From: a virus
Virus record (IMG/VR): IMGVR_UViG_3300035698_017634
Coordinates: 1-51,744 of that record
Length of the DNA stretch: 51,744 nt
Reading direction: 5' to 3' (one strand)
Of this stretch, positions 1-7,950 are shown piece by piece; the stretch's first letter is position 1; the number at the start of each line of letters is the position of its first letter. The notes beneath the pieces were generated by a model, which made no database searches, was not told where the DNA came from, and saw only the letters and a program-made list of their open reading frames with translations. The position numbers were made by a program, and so were the translations under genes.

Positions 1-46
1 AAAACTTCTTAATTAAACTAGTTTTATCTAATGTAATTTTACTCAT
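1..46 (-). CDS. N-terminus of an unidentified protein, cut by window edge
   Basis: An ATG lies inside the last codons of the upstream small gene and opens a reading frame of 15 codons (starting MSKITLDKTS) that runs off the left edge of the window. The tight overlap with the upstream stop codon is the same style of coupling seen throughout this leftward gene block, which is the main reason for believing it. Too little is visible to name a family. Confidence 0.35.
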   Translation of the reverse strand, partial: MSKITLDKTSLIKKF

Positions 47-224
47 TATCTAAATATCCTACCTGTTTTGTAACTCTAGTAATTTTTTTATTTGCATTTT
101 TAATATTTAACTGTATTTGTTTAATTTCTTTTTCAATATTTAAAACCAAAACTTTCAATTTATTGATTTCAAGAGACAAATCATTAATTCTACTATTAAA
201 TATCAAGACTTGGTTTTCGTTCAT
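39..224 (-). CDS. Small coiled-coil protein overlapping the repeat gene
   Basis: This 61-residue frame begins inside the tandem-repeat 3' end of the upstream gene, in another frame. Its body is a regular alternation of Leu/Ile/Val with Lys/Glu/Asn (INDLSLEINKLK, then IEKEIKQIQ), as in a short coiled coil. I chose the ATG at 224 because an AAGGAA stretch sits about nine bases before it; a second ATG at 257 lies within a repeat unit. It overlaps the upstream gene by about 29 bases and is coupled to the partial gene downstream. It could be an independent small gene or the frame-shifted former C-terminus of the repeat protein. No function is recognised. Confidence 0.45.
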   Translation of the reverse strand: MNENQVLIFNSRINDLSLEINKLKVLVLNIEKEIKQIQLNIKNANKKITRVTKQVGYLDNE

Positions 225-759
225 TCGATAAAGTTCCTTCTCTTGATTTTCTTTCATTTAATAAAGCTTCTTCTCTTGATTTTCTTTCATTTAGTAAAGC
301 TTCGTCTCTCAATTTTCTGTCATTTAGTAAAGCCTCATCTCTCAATTTTCTTTCATTTAGTAAAGCCGCTTCTTGAGAAATAGTAATCGGAACTACTTTT
401 GGTTTTGATTTTCTCCGTTTTTTCTTTTTTAGGACAGTAGCAAGGAATATATCAATTTTTTGATTAATTTTTACTAATTCGTTAAGTATTGCGTCTGATC
501 CAATTGAGGAAACTATACCAGAAGCCGGACTATTTAGCACTACTCTTCCTGGCACTTGTGTTGGACTTTGAGGCAGATTTGGGTCTTTTAAATTTGGCCC
601 TGCCATGACATCGGTAGGCATAATTTTCTTAATATTCAACGTACAAGCTTGAGGCATTTTATCATCCTTAGAAGACAGCTTGTCTAATTTAGATAACTCT
701 GAACCTACAAGGTTTGTAATTTGAAGAATATCTTGAACATATTCGGAGTCGTTAGCCAT
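196..759 (-). CDS. Unknown protein with C-terminal 11-residue tandem repeats
   Basis: A 187-residue protein directly after gp32; its ATG shares one base with the gp32 stop codon (TAATG), so the two are translationally coupled. Residues 1-110 are low in recognisable motifs and rich in Pro, Asn and Ser. Residues about 112-123 form a basic patch (KKKKRRKSKPK). Residues 131-184 are five copies of an 11-residue unit close to EALLNERKLRD, predicted strongly helical and charged. The last copy is degenerate and the frame stops soon after. The basic patch and the position suggest a nucleic-acid-associated role, but this is inference; I do not recognise a family. Confidence 0.7.
   Translation of the reverse strand: MANDSEYVQDILQITNLVGSELSKLDKLSSKDDKMPQACTLNIKKIMPTDVMAGPNLKDPNLPQSPTQVPGRVVLNSPASGIVSSIGSDAILNELVKINQKIDIFLATVLKKKKRRKSKPKVVPITISQEAALLNERKLRDEALLNDRKLRDEALLNERKSREEALLNERKSREGTLSNERKPSLDI
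211..366 (-). repeat. 33-bp tandem repeat, nearly five copies
   Basis: Near-identical 33-base units run head to tail within the 3' end of the gene at 196-759, encoding the 11-residue unit EALLNERKLRD and variants. Copies differ by a few bases (for example LRD versus SRE endings). The unit length is a multiple of three, so copy-number change keeps the frame. The last copy is the most diverged. Confidence 0.9.
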
Positions 760-1700
760 TATTCAATTCCTTCTAGTAAATCATCAATCTTTTTTTGAAC
801 ATCACTAGGCGTTTCCGGCTGAGACACTGCACCGACTGGGGCCTCTTCTTTCTTTTCATAATCCATAGGAATATCATCTTCTGATGTTTTCTTTTCATGA
901 ATGGGTTCTGTCTTTTCCTCTTCCTTTTCAGGTTCCGGTAGTTTATTAGATGCCGAGGTTTCACACTTAATAGACTCGTTTTCGTTGACTAGGAAACTTT
1001 CTTTAATGAATTTATTAATTGACTCTGTATCAGTCGCCGTAACCAACGTATCTAAATCATACGTTGCATTATAAATTTCTTCCATTTTTTCTGGTGTCAT
1101 TCCTTCAATCTTTGATTTATTCAAAAATTTTGAAGTGACATAACTTGGCCACTTCTCTCCACTACGAGCATCTGACGTACTTTCTACTTTAATGCGGAAA
1201 TTACATCCATTTTCAGACAAATCAAAAATTGATTGCCCAAACTCTTCAGCGTCATCACCATCAATGGCGGAATCTATAATCTTATTAAGCTGTTTTCCAA
1301 AACGAATAAGCTTAATCTTACCGTTATTTTCTGCATTGGTTGGATCATTAATTATATAAGCATTAGTAAGCCACTTTTCTTTCCTTGATAACTCATATGA
1401 TAACTTCTTATCAATTTCCCCGCCGTTGCGCCAGAGCTTAAACCGCAAAGTACAAGCAGGACATCTGTCCTTATAAGTTGTAGGACATGTAAAATTGATT
1501 GGAGTGCCGTCTACGTGTGAATTAAACATATGAAAGTAATAATGAAAGATAGACATTTCTGGATTCTTAACATTTGGAAGAAGTCGAACCAGATATGTAT
1601 TACCTGGATTAAACTTCATATATAAACCATTAGCATTTTTCTTTGAATTCTTTAAAGAATTCTTAATCTGATCGAACATCGATTGGTCATAAGTTGCCAT
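759..1700 (-). CDS. 32: gp32-like single-stranded DNA-binding protein
   Basis: This 313-residue protein matches T4 gp32 in length and layout: a basic N-terminus for cooperative binding, an OB-fold core, and an acidic tail. In the core, the segment FTCPTTYKDRCPAC preceded by His residues resembles the gp32 zinc site (His plus three Cys). The C-terminal 50 residues are dominated by Glu/Asp, Lys and Pro, as in the partner-binding tail of gp32. It coats ssDNA at the replication fork and in recombination. The start at 1700 is chosen over an upstream frame start because GAAGGAG precedes it. A strong sigma70-like promoter lies just upstream, giving a leader of about 33 bases. The T4 gene order 59-32 may be kept (see upstream genes). 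Confidence 0.88.
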   Translation of the reverse strand: MATYDQSMFDQIKNSLKNSKKNANGLYMKFNPGNTYLVRLLPNVKNPEMSIFHYYFHMFNSHVDGTPINFTCPTTYKDRCPACTLRFKLWRNGGEIDKKLSYELSRKEKWLTNAYIINDPTNAENNGKIKLIRFGKQLNKIIDSAIDGDDAEEFGQSIFDLSENGCNFRIKVESTSDARSGEKWPSYVTSKFLNKSKIEGMTPEKMEEIYNATYDLDTLVTATDTESINKFIKESFLVNENESIKCETSASNKLPEPEKEEEKTEPIHEKKTSEDDIPMDYEKKEEAPVGAVSQPETPSDVQKKIDDLLEGIE

Positions 1701-1739
1701 TAAATATCTCCTTCTTTTTGTTATTAAACTTCTATTACA

Positions 1740-1767
1740 ATTATAGCAAAAATAAAACAAATGTTAA
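1740..1767 (-). promoter_or_regulatory. TTAACA-N16-TATAAT promoter of the gp32 gene
   Basis: On the minus strand TTAACA (1767-1762) and TATAAT (1745-1740) are separated by exactly 16 bases. The same arrangement is found before the polymerase N-half gene and at 42893 and 45774. Predicted transcription starts about 33 bases before the gp32 ATG, so unlike the other three this promoter leaves room for a leader with a ribosome-binding site. Confidence 0.7.
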
Positions 1768-2408
1768 TTAATATTTTGAATTTTTTTAAGAGCTCGAATA
1801 ATAAATGTCTGAGCATATTTCGAGTTGTTAAAGCGGGTTTTAAACATAGCATAAGAGTTAACTATTTCACTTAAAAACAATTCTTGTTCATCTTTTGGTA
1901 TATTATATAGTATGTATTGAAAGTTTGGAAGACCAAACAAAACATAAACACTAATTTTATGTTCTTTTAAGTGTATAACCCAGGAATAAACTAAACTTCC
2001 ACTTTCTTTATAAGTAATATAATCATCTACTTTTATATTTTCTTGTTTACAAAAACTATGTATGAATATAAAAGACTTTTTAATAAAAATTAACTGCTCT
2101 TCATTATCTGGATATAAATCTTGAATATATTTGTTATATAATACGTAAGCTTTTATAGCTTTCTGTGTTAAGAAATAATCAAGCGAGAAAAAGTCCTCAT
2201 CCTTATATATAATATACGGTGCCTTAAAAAAATCTTCAATATTAATACTCTTATATTGATTAAAGAAGTGAACTAAACGTTTAACAAGTTCATATTTAGG
2301 ATCCTTTTCAAACTCATCAAAATTAGACCTCAATTTAAACGGTTTATCCCGTAAAGACCTTGAAAGCCGCAAATGCATGTTATAGAGATTTTTTTCGTTT
2401 TCGTTCAT
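1764..2408 (-). CDS. Unknown protein in the position of helicase loader gp59
   Basis: A 214-residue, largely helical, aromatic-rich protein (APYIIYKDEDFFSLDYF, SWVIHLKEHKISVYVLFG). It sits immediately upstream of gp32, and T4 has gene 59 (217 residues, loads gp41 helicase onto gp32-coated DNA) in exactly this place. Length and location therefore agree with gp59, but I cannot line up the characteristic gp59 residues by eye. The assignment rests on synteny only. The gene overlaps its upstream neighbour by 29 bases and its stop precedes the gp32 promoter. Confidence 0.6.
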   Translation of the reverse strand: MNENEKNLYNMHLRLSRSLRDKPFKLRSNFDEFEKDPKYELVKRLVHFFNQYKSINIEDFFKAPYIIYKDEDFFSLDYFLTQKAIKAYVLYNKYIQDLYPDNEEQLIFIKKSFIFIHSFCKQENIKVDDYITYKESGSLVYSWVIHLKEHKISVYVLFGLPNFQYILYNIPKDEQELFLSEIVNSYAMFKTRFNNSKYAQTFIIRALKKIQNIN

Positions 2409-2712
2409 TACGAATCCTAAAGTTTTTAACTTTTCGTTTAATTATTTTTGATCGACACAACGTCGGGTATAATAGTAATATTTTTTGTATTAACTCGTAA
2501 ATATTGTTTCGGCCACTCACAACCAATAAGGCTTTTTGAAGCTTTTCATTATCAATAAAAAAGGAAAAAAACAAAGTTGGTTTTAAACTTTTATCGAATA
2601 TCAAGGCTACTAAGGATGCAAATTGAAGTAATATAATATCAAATTCTGTTTCGTCAATATTATGAGTCGCATCCCTGTATGTAACATATTGTTTTAAAAT
2701 TATATCTTTCAT
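2380..2712 (-). CDS. Unknown small protein (position of T4 gene 33)
   Basis: A 110-residue frame with a hydrophobic, helical middle (LLQFASLVALIF, LLVVSGRNNIYELIQKILLL) and a very basic C-terminus (KRKVKNFRIRNERKRKKS). The start codon overlaps the DHH gene stop (ATGA), so it is probably coupled to it. T4 has the 112-residue late-transcription coactivator gp33 two genes before gp32, and the size and order fit. However, the typical clamp-binding C-terminal motif (LDFLL) is missing, so I do not name it gp33. Confidence 0.55.
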   Translation of the reverse strand: MKDIILKQYVTYRDATHNIDETEFDIILLQFASLVALIFDKSLKPTLFFSFFIDNEKLQKALLVVSGRNNIYELIQKILLLYPTLCRSKIIKRKVKNFRIRNERKRKKSL

Positions 2713-3614
2713 TGTATCCTTTTTAGTAGTTTTGAAAACATTAAAAATTCATTTGTTATTGCGCCTCCGGCACTATACTCGTGCCCAGCCCCTGAACATA
2801 ATGTTTGCGCTATTTTTAATAAATCAAGATTACACGTACTGCTTCGTCGTATTGAAATATGGTTTGTGTTTGGATTAACAATAAAAACCACTTCTCCATT
2901 TTTTTCACGCATCAAATAGTCAGCAACACCGTTAATATCTTCCGTAGAAAAAGCACTTAAAACCTTACGCTTTTTTTGCCCAAGCTTAATGTCACCTTCA
3001 TATATTTCGAGATTTTTAATAAGATTTTCATGTCTTCGTTGAAATCTTTTTAATATCAACAATTGTTCATCATTAAATCCGTTAAATCCGGTTTTAAACC
3101 AATTAATAAAGTTATTTATTTTCTCGATTCCGTTATTTGAACTGTTCCAAAAAAGGTTATTTAACTGTTGCGTTTGAGGAATTGATAACTTATAAGAATC
3201 ATAATCATCTGCTAATGCAACCAACATCTTTTGTTCTTTAGTTAATTCTAGATTATACAATCGTCTATAAAGCTGATAACACATCTTTGATGCTGATGTA
3301 TATTCTTTAACACATAACTTAACATTTGGTTTTCTTTTTTGTGGAAGATTTAATACATGGGATTTGTGATGATCTACAACTAAAATATTATTCCCATTTA
3401 AAATATCATAATGTTTTGATATATCTATATCTAATATAAAAATATGGTCATATTGCTTAGTTTGGTTTTTAAAATGGTTTGTATAATCTTTATAAAAAAA
3501 CTCATTCCTTACTGGTTTAAAATCTATCTCTGATTTTGGAAACGCCCAGCGAGTTAACAAATAGCTAACAATGCCGTCTAAATCAAAGTGAAAAAAGCAT
3601 AATAAATCTTTCAT
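2709..3614 (-). CDS. DHH/DHHA1-type phosphoesterase
   Basis: The 301-residue protein shows the DHH phosphoesterase signature: HFDLDG at residues 9-14, an acidic strand ILDIDIS, and the diagnostic VDHHKSH near residue 80. Towards the C-terminus GAGHEYSAGGAI corresponds to the glycine-rich DHHA1 substrate-binding motif. Such enzymes (RecJ, NrnA, GdpP relatives) are Mn-dependent nucleases or phosphodiesterases acting on ssDNA, short oligonucleotides or cyclic dinucleotides. At about 300 residues it is nearer the NrnA/oligoribonuclease size than full RecJ. It follows the helicase C-half with an ATGA overlap and so belongs to the replication operon. The exact substrate is not determined. Confidence 0.82.
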   Translation of the reverse strand: MKDLLCFFHFDLDGIVSYLLTRWAFPKSEIDFKPVRNEFFYKDYTNHFKNQTKQYDHIFILDIDISKHYDILNGNNILVVDHHKSHVLNLPQKRKPNVKLCVKEYTSASKMCYQLYRRLYNLELTKEQKMLVALADDYDSYKLSIPQTQQLNNLFWNSSNNGIEKINNFINWFKTGFNGFNDEQLLILKRFQRRHENLIKNLEIYEGDIKLGQKKRKVLSAFSTEDINGVADYLMREKNGEVVFIVNPNTNHISIRRSSTCNLDLLKIAQTLCSGAGHEYSAGGAITNEFLMFSKLLKRIQ

Positions 3615-4003
3615 ATATTTAATTCTTTCATTACTGAATTCATATTATCATTATTCGATGTTATATCGGTGGTTTCTTCTATACTTAACGTTTTATAGTC
3701 TAGTTTCATACTACAACTTCCAAAAGCAGGGCCAAATCTATTTTTCATAATAGCAAAATGAATAAACCCTAACTCTTTATCTTCAGCATTTTGCCAAATA
3801 CCTATTTGAGCATCAGCCGTAAAGGAAATACCTATACTTTCACTAATTTGATCAGATTCTGGGGCCTTACCTTTCATACCTGAATTATGTGTTAAAACGT
3901 CATTAGCAATAAATAAATTATCTCCATCAACTTCAATGTCAATTGTGTCTTCTATACCACACTCTTCTATGGAAACAATTTCATCATATTTTAAATCATT
4001 CAT
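3611..4003 (-). CDS. 41: gp41/DnaB replicative helicase, C-terminal part with C-intein
   Basis: The first 40 residues are the C-terminal piece of a split intein. They contain the block F/G features of Hint domains (ETIDIE-type beta strand, NLFIAND) and end in VLTHN followed by Ser, the classic Asn cleavage residue and Ser nucleophile. Residues 41-130 are the last part of the RecA-like core of a DnaB-family helicase (SGMKGKAPESDQISES, then the terminal beta strands). Together with the product of 5139-6500 it should trans-splice into a roughly 451-residue hexameric 5'-3' helicase, close to T4 gp41 (475). The intein C-piece closely resembles the known gp41-8 C-intein as I recall it. It overlaps the endonuclease gene by eight bases. 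Confidence 0.88.
   Translation of the reverse strand: MNDLKYDEIVSIEECGIEDTIDIEVDGDNLFIANDVLTHNSGMKGKAPESDQISESIGISFTADAQIGIWQNAEDKELGFIHFAIMKNRFGPAFGSCSMKLDYKTLSIEETTDITSNNDNMNSVMKELNI
3884..4003 (-). other. C-intein coding segment of the split gp41 intein
   Basis: This is the 40-codon segment from the initiator ATG to the Asn of VLTHN. The next codon is the +1 Ser of the C-extein. It lacks any endonuclease domain, as expected for a natural split intein, and is complementary to the 92-residue N-intein at 5142-5417. The endonuclease gene lies between the two. Confidence 0.85.
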
Positions 4004-5078
4004 TTAAAAACTCCATACATTTTTTAATTATATTTTTTTTATCTTTTTTATACTCACTTTCCCAAATAATCAAAACATCAAACCCACGCTTTTTAATAAA
4101 ATCAATTCGTCTATTATCATATTTCCAAATATCTTTAGCTGTTAACTTCTTTGTAAATGGATTAGGGGTGTCGTTTTCTTTAAATTTAGTTGGATTTGCA
4201 TGAAAGACATCCCCATAAAATTCTATACATTTATGAATAGTAGGAATACAAAAGTCAATTAAATACCCACCTTCATATTTACAATTATTTGTTCCCATAA
4301 AACGAATATAACCATTATATATTAAAAACTCTTTATTTAATTTTGCAAAGAAAACTTTATTTTTGCTCATTTTTAATAATTTATATAATTTATTAAATAA
4401 TTCTTGTGAAATTTTTGAATATCCAATTTTTGAAGATTTAGTTAATCTGTTTATATTTTCTTCGTATTTCTCAATGCCTTTTTCTTTTCCGTGTTTTTCA
4501 ATAAACCAATTTAGTGTGTATCTATATAAAAACCACTGGTGTCTTTGATTATATAAGTCAACTCCTTTTTTAAAACCATATTTTTTGATAGCTCGTTCTA
4601 AAGAATGATTTCCTTTATTTTTTTCACAAAACTCATTATATTTTTGTATTCCTAATTCTTTACCATATCTTCTAATAAAATTATCTTTTGTTCCAGCTTT
4701 TTTTGAATTACACTCATTATATTTTTTAACTCCTTCTTCATTACCATATTTTTGAATAAAATTCTCTTTATTTGGTTTTACACCATTTTTCCATTTTTCA
4801 TATTTGTTTTTACCATTAATTTCACCATATAATAGAATACATTTTTCTAGTGTCATTCCTTTTGGATTTTTAATATTTCTATATAATTTTAATTTTTCTT
4901 CTAAGTTAAAAAACTCGTTTTGTACTAGTACAGCTAATACAATAATTTCACATCTTTTTAATTTTTGATGTTTCCAAATATTTTCGGCTTTATTTATAAG
5001 GTCCGGATTTAATACTAAATTATTATTAACCCTTTTCCATTCTTTTTGATTAATTAAATTTTGTTTAACATATTTCAT
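3996..5078 (-). CDS. Vsr-like (EDxHD-type) free-standing homing endonuclease
   Basis: A 360-residue protein placed between the two intein-bearing halves of the helicase gene. The C-terminal 110 residues look like the Vsr/very-short-patch-repair nuclease fold: GGYLIDFCIP, then CIEFYGDVFHANP, then a late LIIWESEY. This fits the E, D, xH, D catalytic pattern of homing endonucleases described with fractured genes. The first 230 residues carry about five repeats of roughly 30 residues centred on KYGxExGxxKYNE, probably DNA-reading modules. I prefer the ATG at 5078, preceded by TAGGAGC, over 5114. The 3' end overlaps the C-half start by eight bases. The coding sequence is visibly more A/T-rich than the neighbouring helicase. 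Confidence 0.85.
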   Translation of the reverse strand: MKYVKQNLINQKEWKRVNNNLVLNPDLINKAENIWKHQKLKRCEIIVLAVLVQNEFFNLEEKLKLYRNIKNPKGMTLEKCILLYGEINGKNKYEKWKNGVKPNKENFIQKYGNEEGVKKYNECNSKKAGTKDNFIRRYGKELGIQKYNEFCEKNKGNHSLERAIKKYGFKKGVDLYNQRHQWFLYRYTLNWFIEKHGKEKGIEKYEENINRLTKSSKIGYSKISQELFNKLYKLLKMSKNKVFFAKLNKEFLIYNGYIRFMGTNNCKYEGGYLIDFCIPTIHKCIEFYGDVFHANPTKFKENDTPNPFTKKLTAKDIWKYDNRRIDFIKKRGFDVLIIWESEYKKDKKNIIKKCMEFLNE

Positions 5079-5104
5079 ATTGCTCCTATTAAAGTACTTT
5101 GAAA

Positions 5105-5112
5105 TACTTATC
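5105..5112 (-). promoter_or_regulatory. Late-promoter-like box before the Vsr-like endonuclease
   Basis: GATAAGTA on the minus strand differs at one position from the GATAAATA box seen before late genes in this window. It lies about 27 bases before the preferred ATG at 5078 and just downstream of a small inverted repeat (AGCAA-N7-TTGCT) that follows the stop codon of the helicase N-half. It is weaker than the box before the HNH endonuclease. Confidence 0.35.
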
Positions 5113-5138
5113 ATATGAGCAACACTGTCTTGCTGTTA

Positions 5139-6500
5139 TTACTGAGAATTATTGTATATTTTTATTATACTTCCTATTTTTAGTCCAGAATTTAGTGAAA
5201 TATCCCCATTATTGGTTGGAAAAATATGATTTGCGGAGCATTTAATTGTTTTTCCGCTTTTTGTTATTATTTTATATACTTTTTGTTTGGTAATGGGATG
5301 AATATTTAATACAGTTACTACTTTATTGTTTCCTAATATTTTTTCTCCAATTTTAATATCTTTAATATTTATTTTTTCCAGTGTTTCCTTATAAACATCA
5401 CAACTCGTTGATAAACAACGACCTATCTGAGTGGCGGTCACTATAGGTATCTTAAAAAGGTATGTTAGAGCTCGAAGTTGCTCAGTTACGGCTTTATTCT
5501 TTTCATACGTGTTTTCACCTGTCTTGCCATTAGGCAATATAAGATTTAAATAGTCAACAACAATAATATCTGGTTTAATTCCTTTAATTATCAATTTTTC
5601 AATATATGTTTTTATCGTATTTACACGTATTGTAGATGGTGGAAATTCTTTAATAATCAGACTTGAAGTACTGTGTGTTCTTTGATAGCCAGTTACAAAA
5701 TCCTTTAAAGCAGTTGTTTGTGTTTTAAGTTCGCTATAAGGAATTTTTGATAATTGAGCATCAATACGAGTGGTGTATATTTCTTCAGCCATTTCTAAAG
5801 AAATAATAACAACTGTCTGATTTTTTGATAAACAATTTGTGGCTAAATTACCCAAAACAATTGATTTGCCTACATTAGTAATTCCACAAAAAACATATAA
5901 GGCTCGACCGTCTGCAAGCAACCCACCGGATAGCTTGTCATCTAACCATTTATATCCAGTTGAGATATGATTTTTTACCTTTTGAAGGTCTACAATATGT
6001 TTATCAATATCTTTAAAGTAATTATGGCCCAAATTATCAATTAATGAAATATTACACGCCTTATTAAAACTCTCAAAGGTATTAAACGTATCTATTTTTC
6101 CATTTGTATACTCATCAATAGTTTTTATAAGACAATTATATACACTTTTTTCTTTTAAAAATCTCTCTGTATTCTCATATAGCTTTGTTTTATTAATATT
6201 ACTATCTATTTGTTTAAAAGATTGACATATTCGTTTCCAAGAGTCTCTTTCTTCCTGTGAATTAAGATGAGTCTTGATTTCCGTTGAGGTTGGTGTTGTA
6301 TTATATTTTCTAAAGAAATCGACGATAATTTTAAACACCAACTTAATATCAGTATTCTTAAAAAAAGACGGATCAATTGTATCTATAATAGTGCCTAAAT
6401 ACACTTGATCCATTATTGCATTATAAATTATGATATTCTCAAAAAAATCCCAGTCAATGTTCTTTAATGTGTTGTCATTCGTTGTCAGCTCCTTCTGCAT
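5139..6500 (-). CDS. 41: gp41/DnaB replicative helicase, N-terminal part with N-intein
   Basis: Residues 1-361 are the N-terminal domain and most of the RecA-like motor of a DnaB-family helicase. Visible are STGYKWLDDKLSGGLLADG, Walker A GITNVGKS, ISLEMAEE, Walker B IIVVDYLNL and the sensor strand VTATQIGR. Residues 362-453 are an N-intein starting with Cys (CLSTSCDVYKE) and containing the block B motif SANHIFP, then a stop. Sequence and length resemble the split inteins gp41-1 and gp41-8. The protein alone lacks the final motor segment and must be joined to the product at 3611-4003. The start codon lies within the 3' end of uvsX (26-base overlap). Confidence 0.9.
   Translation of the reverse strand: MQKELTTNDNTLKNIDWDFFENIIIYNAIMDQVYLGTIIDTIDPSFFKNTDIKLVFKIIVDFFRKYNTTPTSTEIKTHLNSQEERDSWKRICQSFKQIDSNINKTKLYENTERFLKEKSVYNCLIKTIDEYTNGKIDTFNTFESFNKACNISLIDNLGHNYFKDIDKHIVDLQKVKNHISTGYKWLDDKLSGGLLADGRALYVFCGITNVGKSIVLGNLATNCLSKNQTVVIISLEMAEEIYTTRIDAQLSKIPYSELKTQTTALKDFVTGYQRTHSTSSLIIKEFPPSTIRVNTIKTYIEKLIIKGIKPDIIVVDYLNLILPNGKTGENTYEKNKAVTEQLRALTYLFKIPIVTATQIGRCLSTSCDVYKETLEKINIKDIKIGEKILGNNKVVTVLNIHPITKQKVYKIITKSGKTIKCSANHIFPTNNGDISLNSGLKIGSIIKIYNNSQ
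5142..5417 (-). other. N-intein coding segment of the split gp41 intein
   Basis: These 92 codons start at the Cys after TQIGR and end at the stop of the N-half gene. Features: Cys1, a block A-like start, repeated short beta strands (KVYKIITKSGKTIKCSANH), and the block B His in SANH. No endonuclease insertion is present. The insertion point falls in the conserved strand-loop after the sensor motif of the helicase, a functionally critical site. Confidence 0.87.
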
Positions 6501-7617
6501 TAACGCCTTCCTTTTCTTTAGTTGTAATGTTTAATAATGTACAGTTTTCATTTGAATAAGAACATTCTTTTTGTATAATAGCCTCAAGTTCTGGAAGAAT
6601 ACGCTTCCAGATCTCATCATTATTTTTAAAATCGTCATATTTACCTAGTATTTCATCTTTATAAACATAACGATATCCTTCTTTTCTAAGAATATTATAT
6701 GCCATTGCAATATCTACAAGTCCACTATACTTTTCAACACCTGTTAAGAAGTTTAAATAAAAGCTAGACTGTAAATATTGTGGAACAAATCTATTCTTTT
6801 TTGTTAAAGCGGAAAGAGTGATTCCACTATATTTTTTTGCTGTAACTAATGATTTTTCGTCTTTATTTTTATCAATTTCTTCTTTAACAAAAGATAACTG
6901 CACCAAAATAGATGCTAAGTATTCAGGTCCTTTGCCACCACCCTCAGTTTTAATCAATGACTTAAACATAGCAGCTGGGTTTTCATAAATATGGTTTGAA
7001 AATATTAAAGGAGTCTTTGCCTTAGCGCACTTATATGTTAAACAGCGCATCATACTTCGACATTCTTTTCCACGAGTACCCATATCAACAGCATCACTAC
7101 CCTTAACCGCATCTGCTAGTTCTTTTGTTGATGCCAAGTTACCGAGTGAATCAATACAAATTAAAAACTTTTCTTGTAAGCCCTTTTCAATAACAGACAA
7201 TAAAAATTTAACTATTTGATTTCTACAAGTTGCAATTGATTCTACTGGATAAACCTTTATCTTTGAACAATCACATCCAAGCCGTGTGGCCATTTCTTTA
7301 TCAAACGCCATTTCGGAATCCCATATAACTGGCACCATTCCTAGTTTTTGAGCGTTAGCAATGATTTTCATCATTATTAATGTTTTGCCACACATTGATG
7401 GGCCGGAAAACCCTACAATTCTTCCCAAAGGAATTCCTTTATATAAAGAACCAGACATAATAGTGTTCAGCGACATTGAACCTGTATCAATCCATTTATC
7501 CACTGTAGATAATGAATTTTCAGAAAGCCATGACGCATCTTCATTATCTTTATCAAGATCTGTAAATACAGATTTGATATCATCTGGAATAATTAAATCT
7601 TTAGGTTTTCTGCCCAT
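6475..7617 (-). CDS. uvsX: UvsX recombinase (RecA/Rad51 family)
   Basis: The 380-residue protein has the RecA-fold ATPase core: Walker A GPSMCGKT near residue 75, the acidic IWDSEMAFDKE segment, Walker B FLICIDSLGN, and GGGKGPEYLAS in the DNA-binding L2 region. Length agrees with T4 UvsX (391). It forms filaments on ssDNA and carries out strand exchange in recombination-dependent replication, helped by UvsY (31451-31858) and gp32. It is intact, unlike its neighbours gp41 and gp43. The start ATG at 7617 is preceded by AAAGGA-type sequence. The acidic C-terminus overlaps the helicase start. Confidence 0.9.
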   Translation of the reverse strand: MGRKPKDLIIPDDIKSVFTDLDKDNEDASWLSENSLSTVDKWIDTGSMSLNTIMSGSLYKGIPLGRIVGFSGPSMCGKTLIMMKIIANAQKLGMVPVIWDSEMAFDKEMATRLGCDCSKIKVYPVESIATCRNQIVKFLLSVIEKGLQEKFLICIDSLGNLASTKELADAVKGSDAVDMGTRGKECRSMMRCLTYKCAKAKTPLIFSNHIYENPAAMFKSLIKTEGGGKGPEYLASILVQLSFVKEEIDKNKDEKSLVTAKKYSGITLSALTKKNRFVPQYLQSSFYLNFLTGVEKYSGLVDIAMAYNILRKEGYRYVYKDEILGKYDDFKNNDEIWKRILPELEAIIQKECSYSNENCTLLNITTKEKEGVNAEGADNE

Positions 7618-7626
7618 ATAATTCCT

Positions 7627-7950
7627 TTATCCTTTCTCTTCTATTACTTTATTATCAAGTAATCTAATCATTGCAGATTGTATTTTAATATTAATTTCTG
7701 GAACCGAATTTATAGTTTCAGATATTTTTTCTGCATAAAATATTACACCAAACCCTAATTTCATATGGCTTAATTGATTTTCTATTGACATTTCTTTATC
7801 ATCTAGCACACCAACATGAGTTAGATAATTAATTTTTTCATTAATTTCTTCATTAATTTCTAATTTTTCAGGAAATACAAAAGTATTAAAATACTCTAAT
7901 AACTCTTCTCTAGTTCCAGTAATTATTTTACGCATTTCTTCTTTTATCAT
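7627..7950 (-). CDS. Hypothetical protein
   Basis: A 107-residue acidic, mostly helical protein (REELLEYFNTFVFPEKLEINEEINEKINYL) with no motif I can assign. It ends nine bases before the uvsX start and is therefore probably co-transcribed with uvsX. The ATG at 7950 is preceded by AAAGAAGG. The absence of signal or membrane segments suggests a cytoplasmic protein. Confidence 0.65.
   Translation of the reverse strand: MIKEEMRKIITGTREELLEYFNTFVFPEKLEINEEINEKINYLTHVGVLDDKEMSIENQLSHMKLGFGVIFYAEKISETINSVPEINIKIQSAMIRLLDNKVIEEKG

Noticed and set aside
5142-5417. Possible group I intron in the helicase gene
   Set aside because: The N-half ends in a clear N-intein in frame and the C-half begins with a matching C-intein. 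No intron core is needed or visible.
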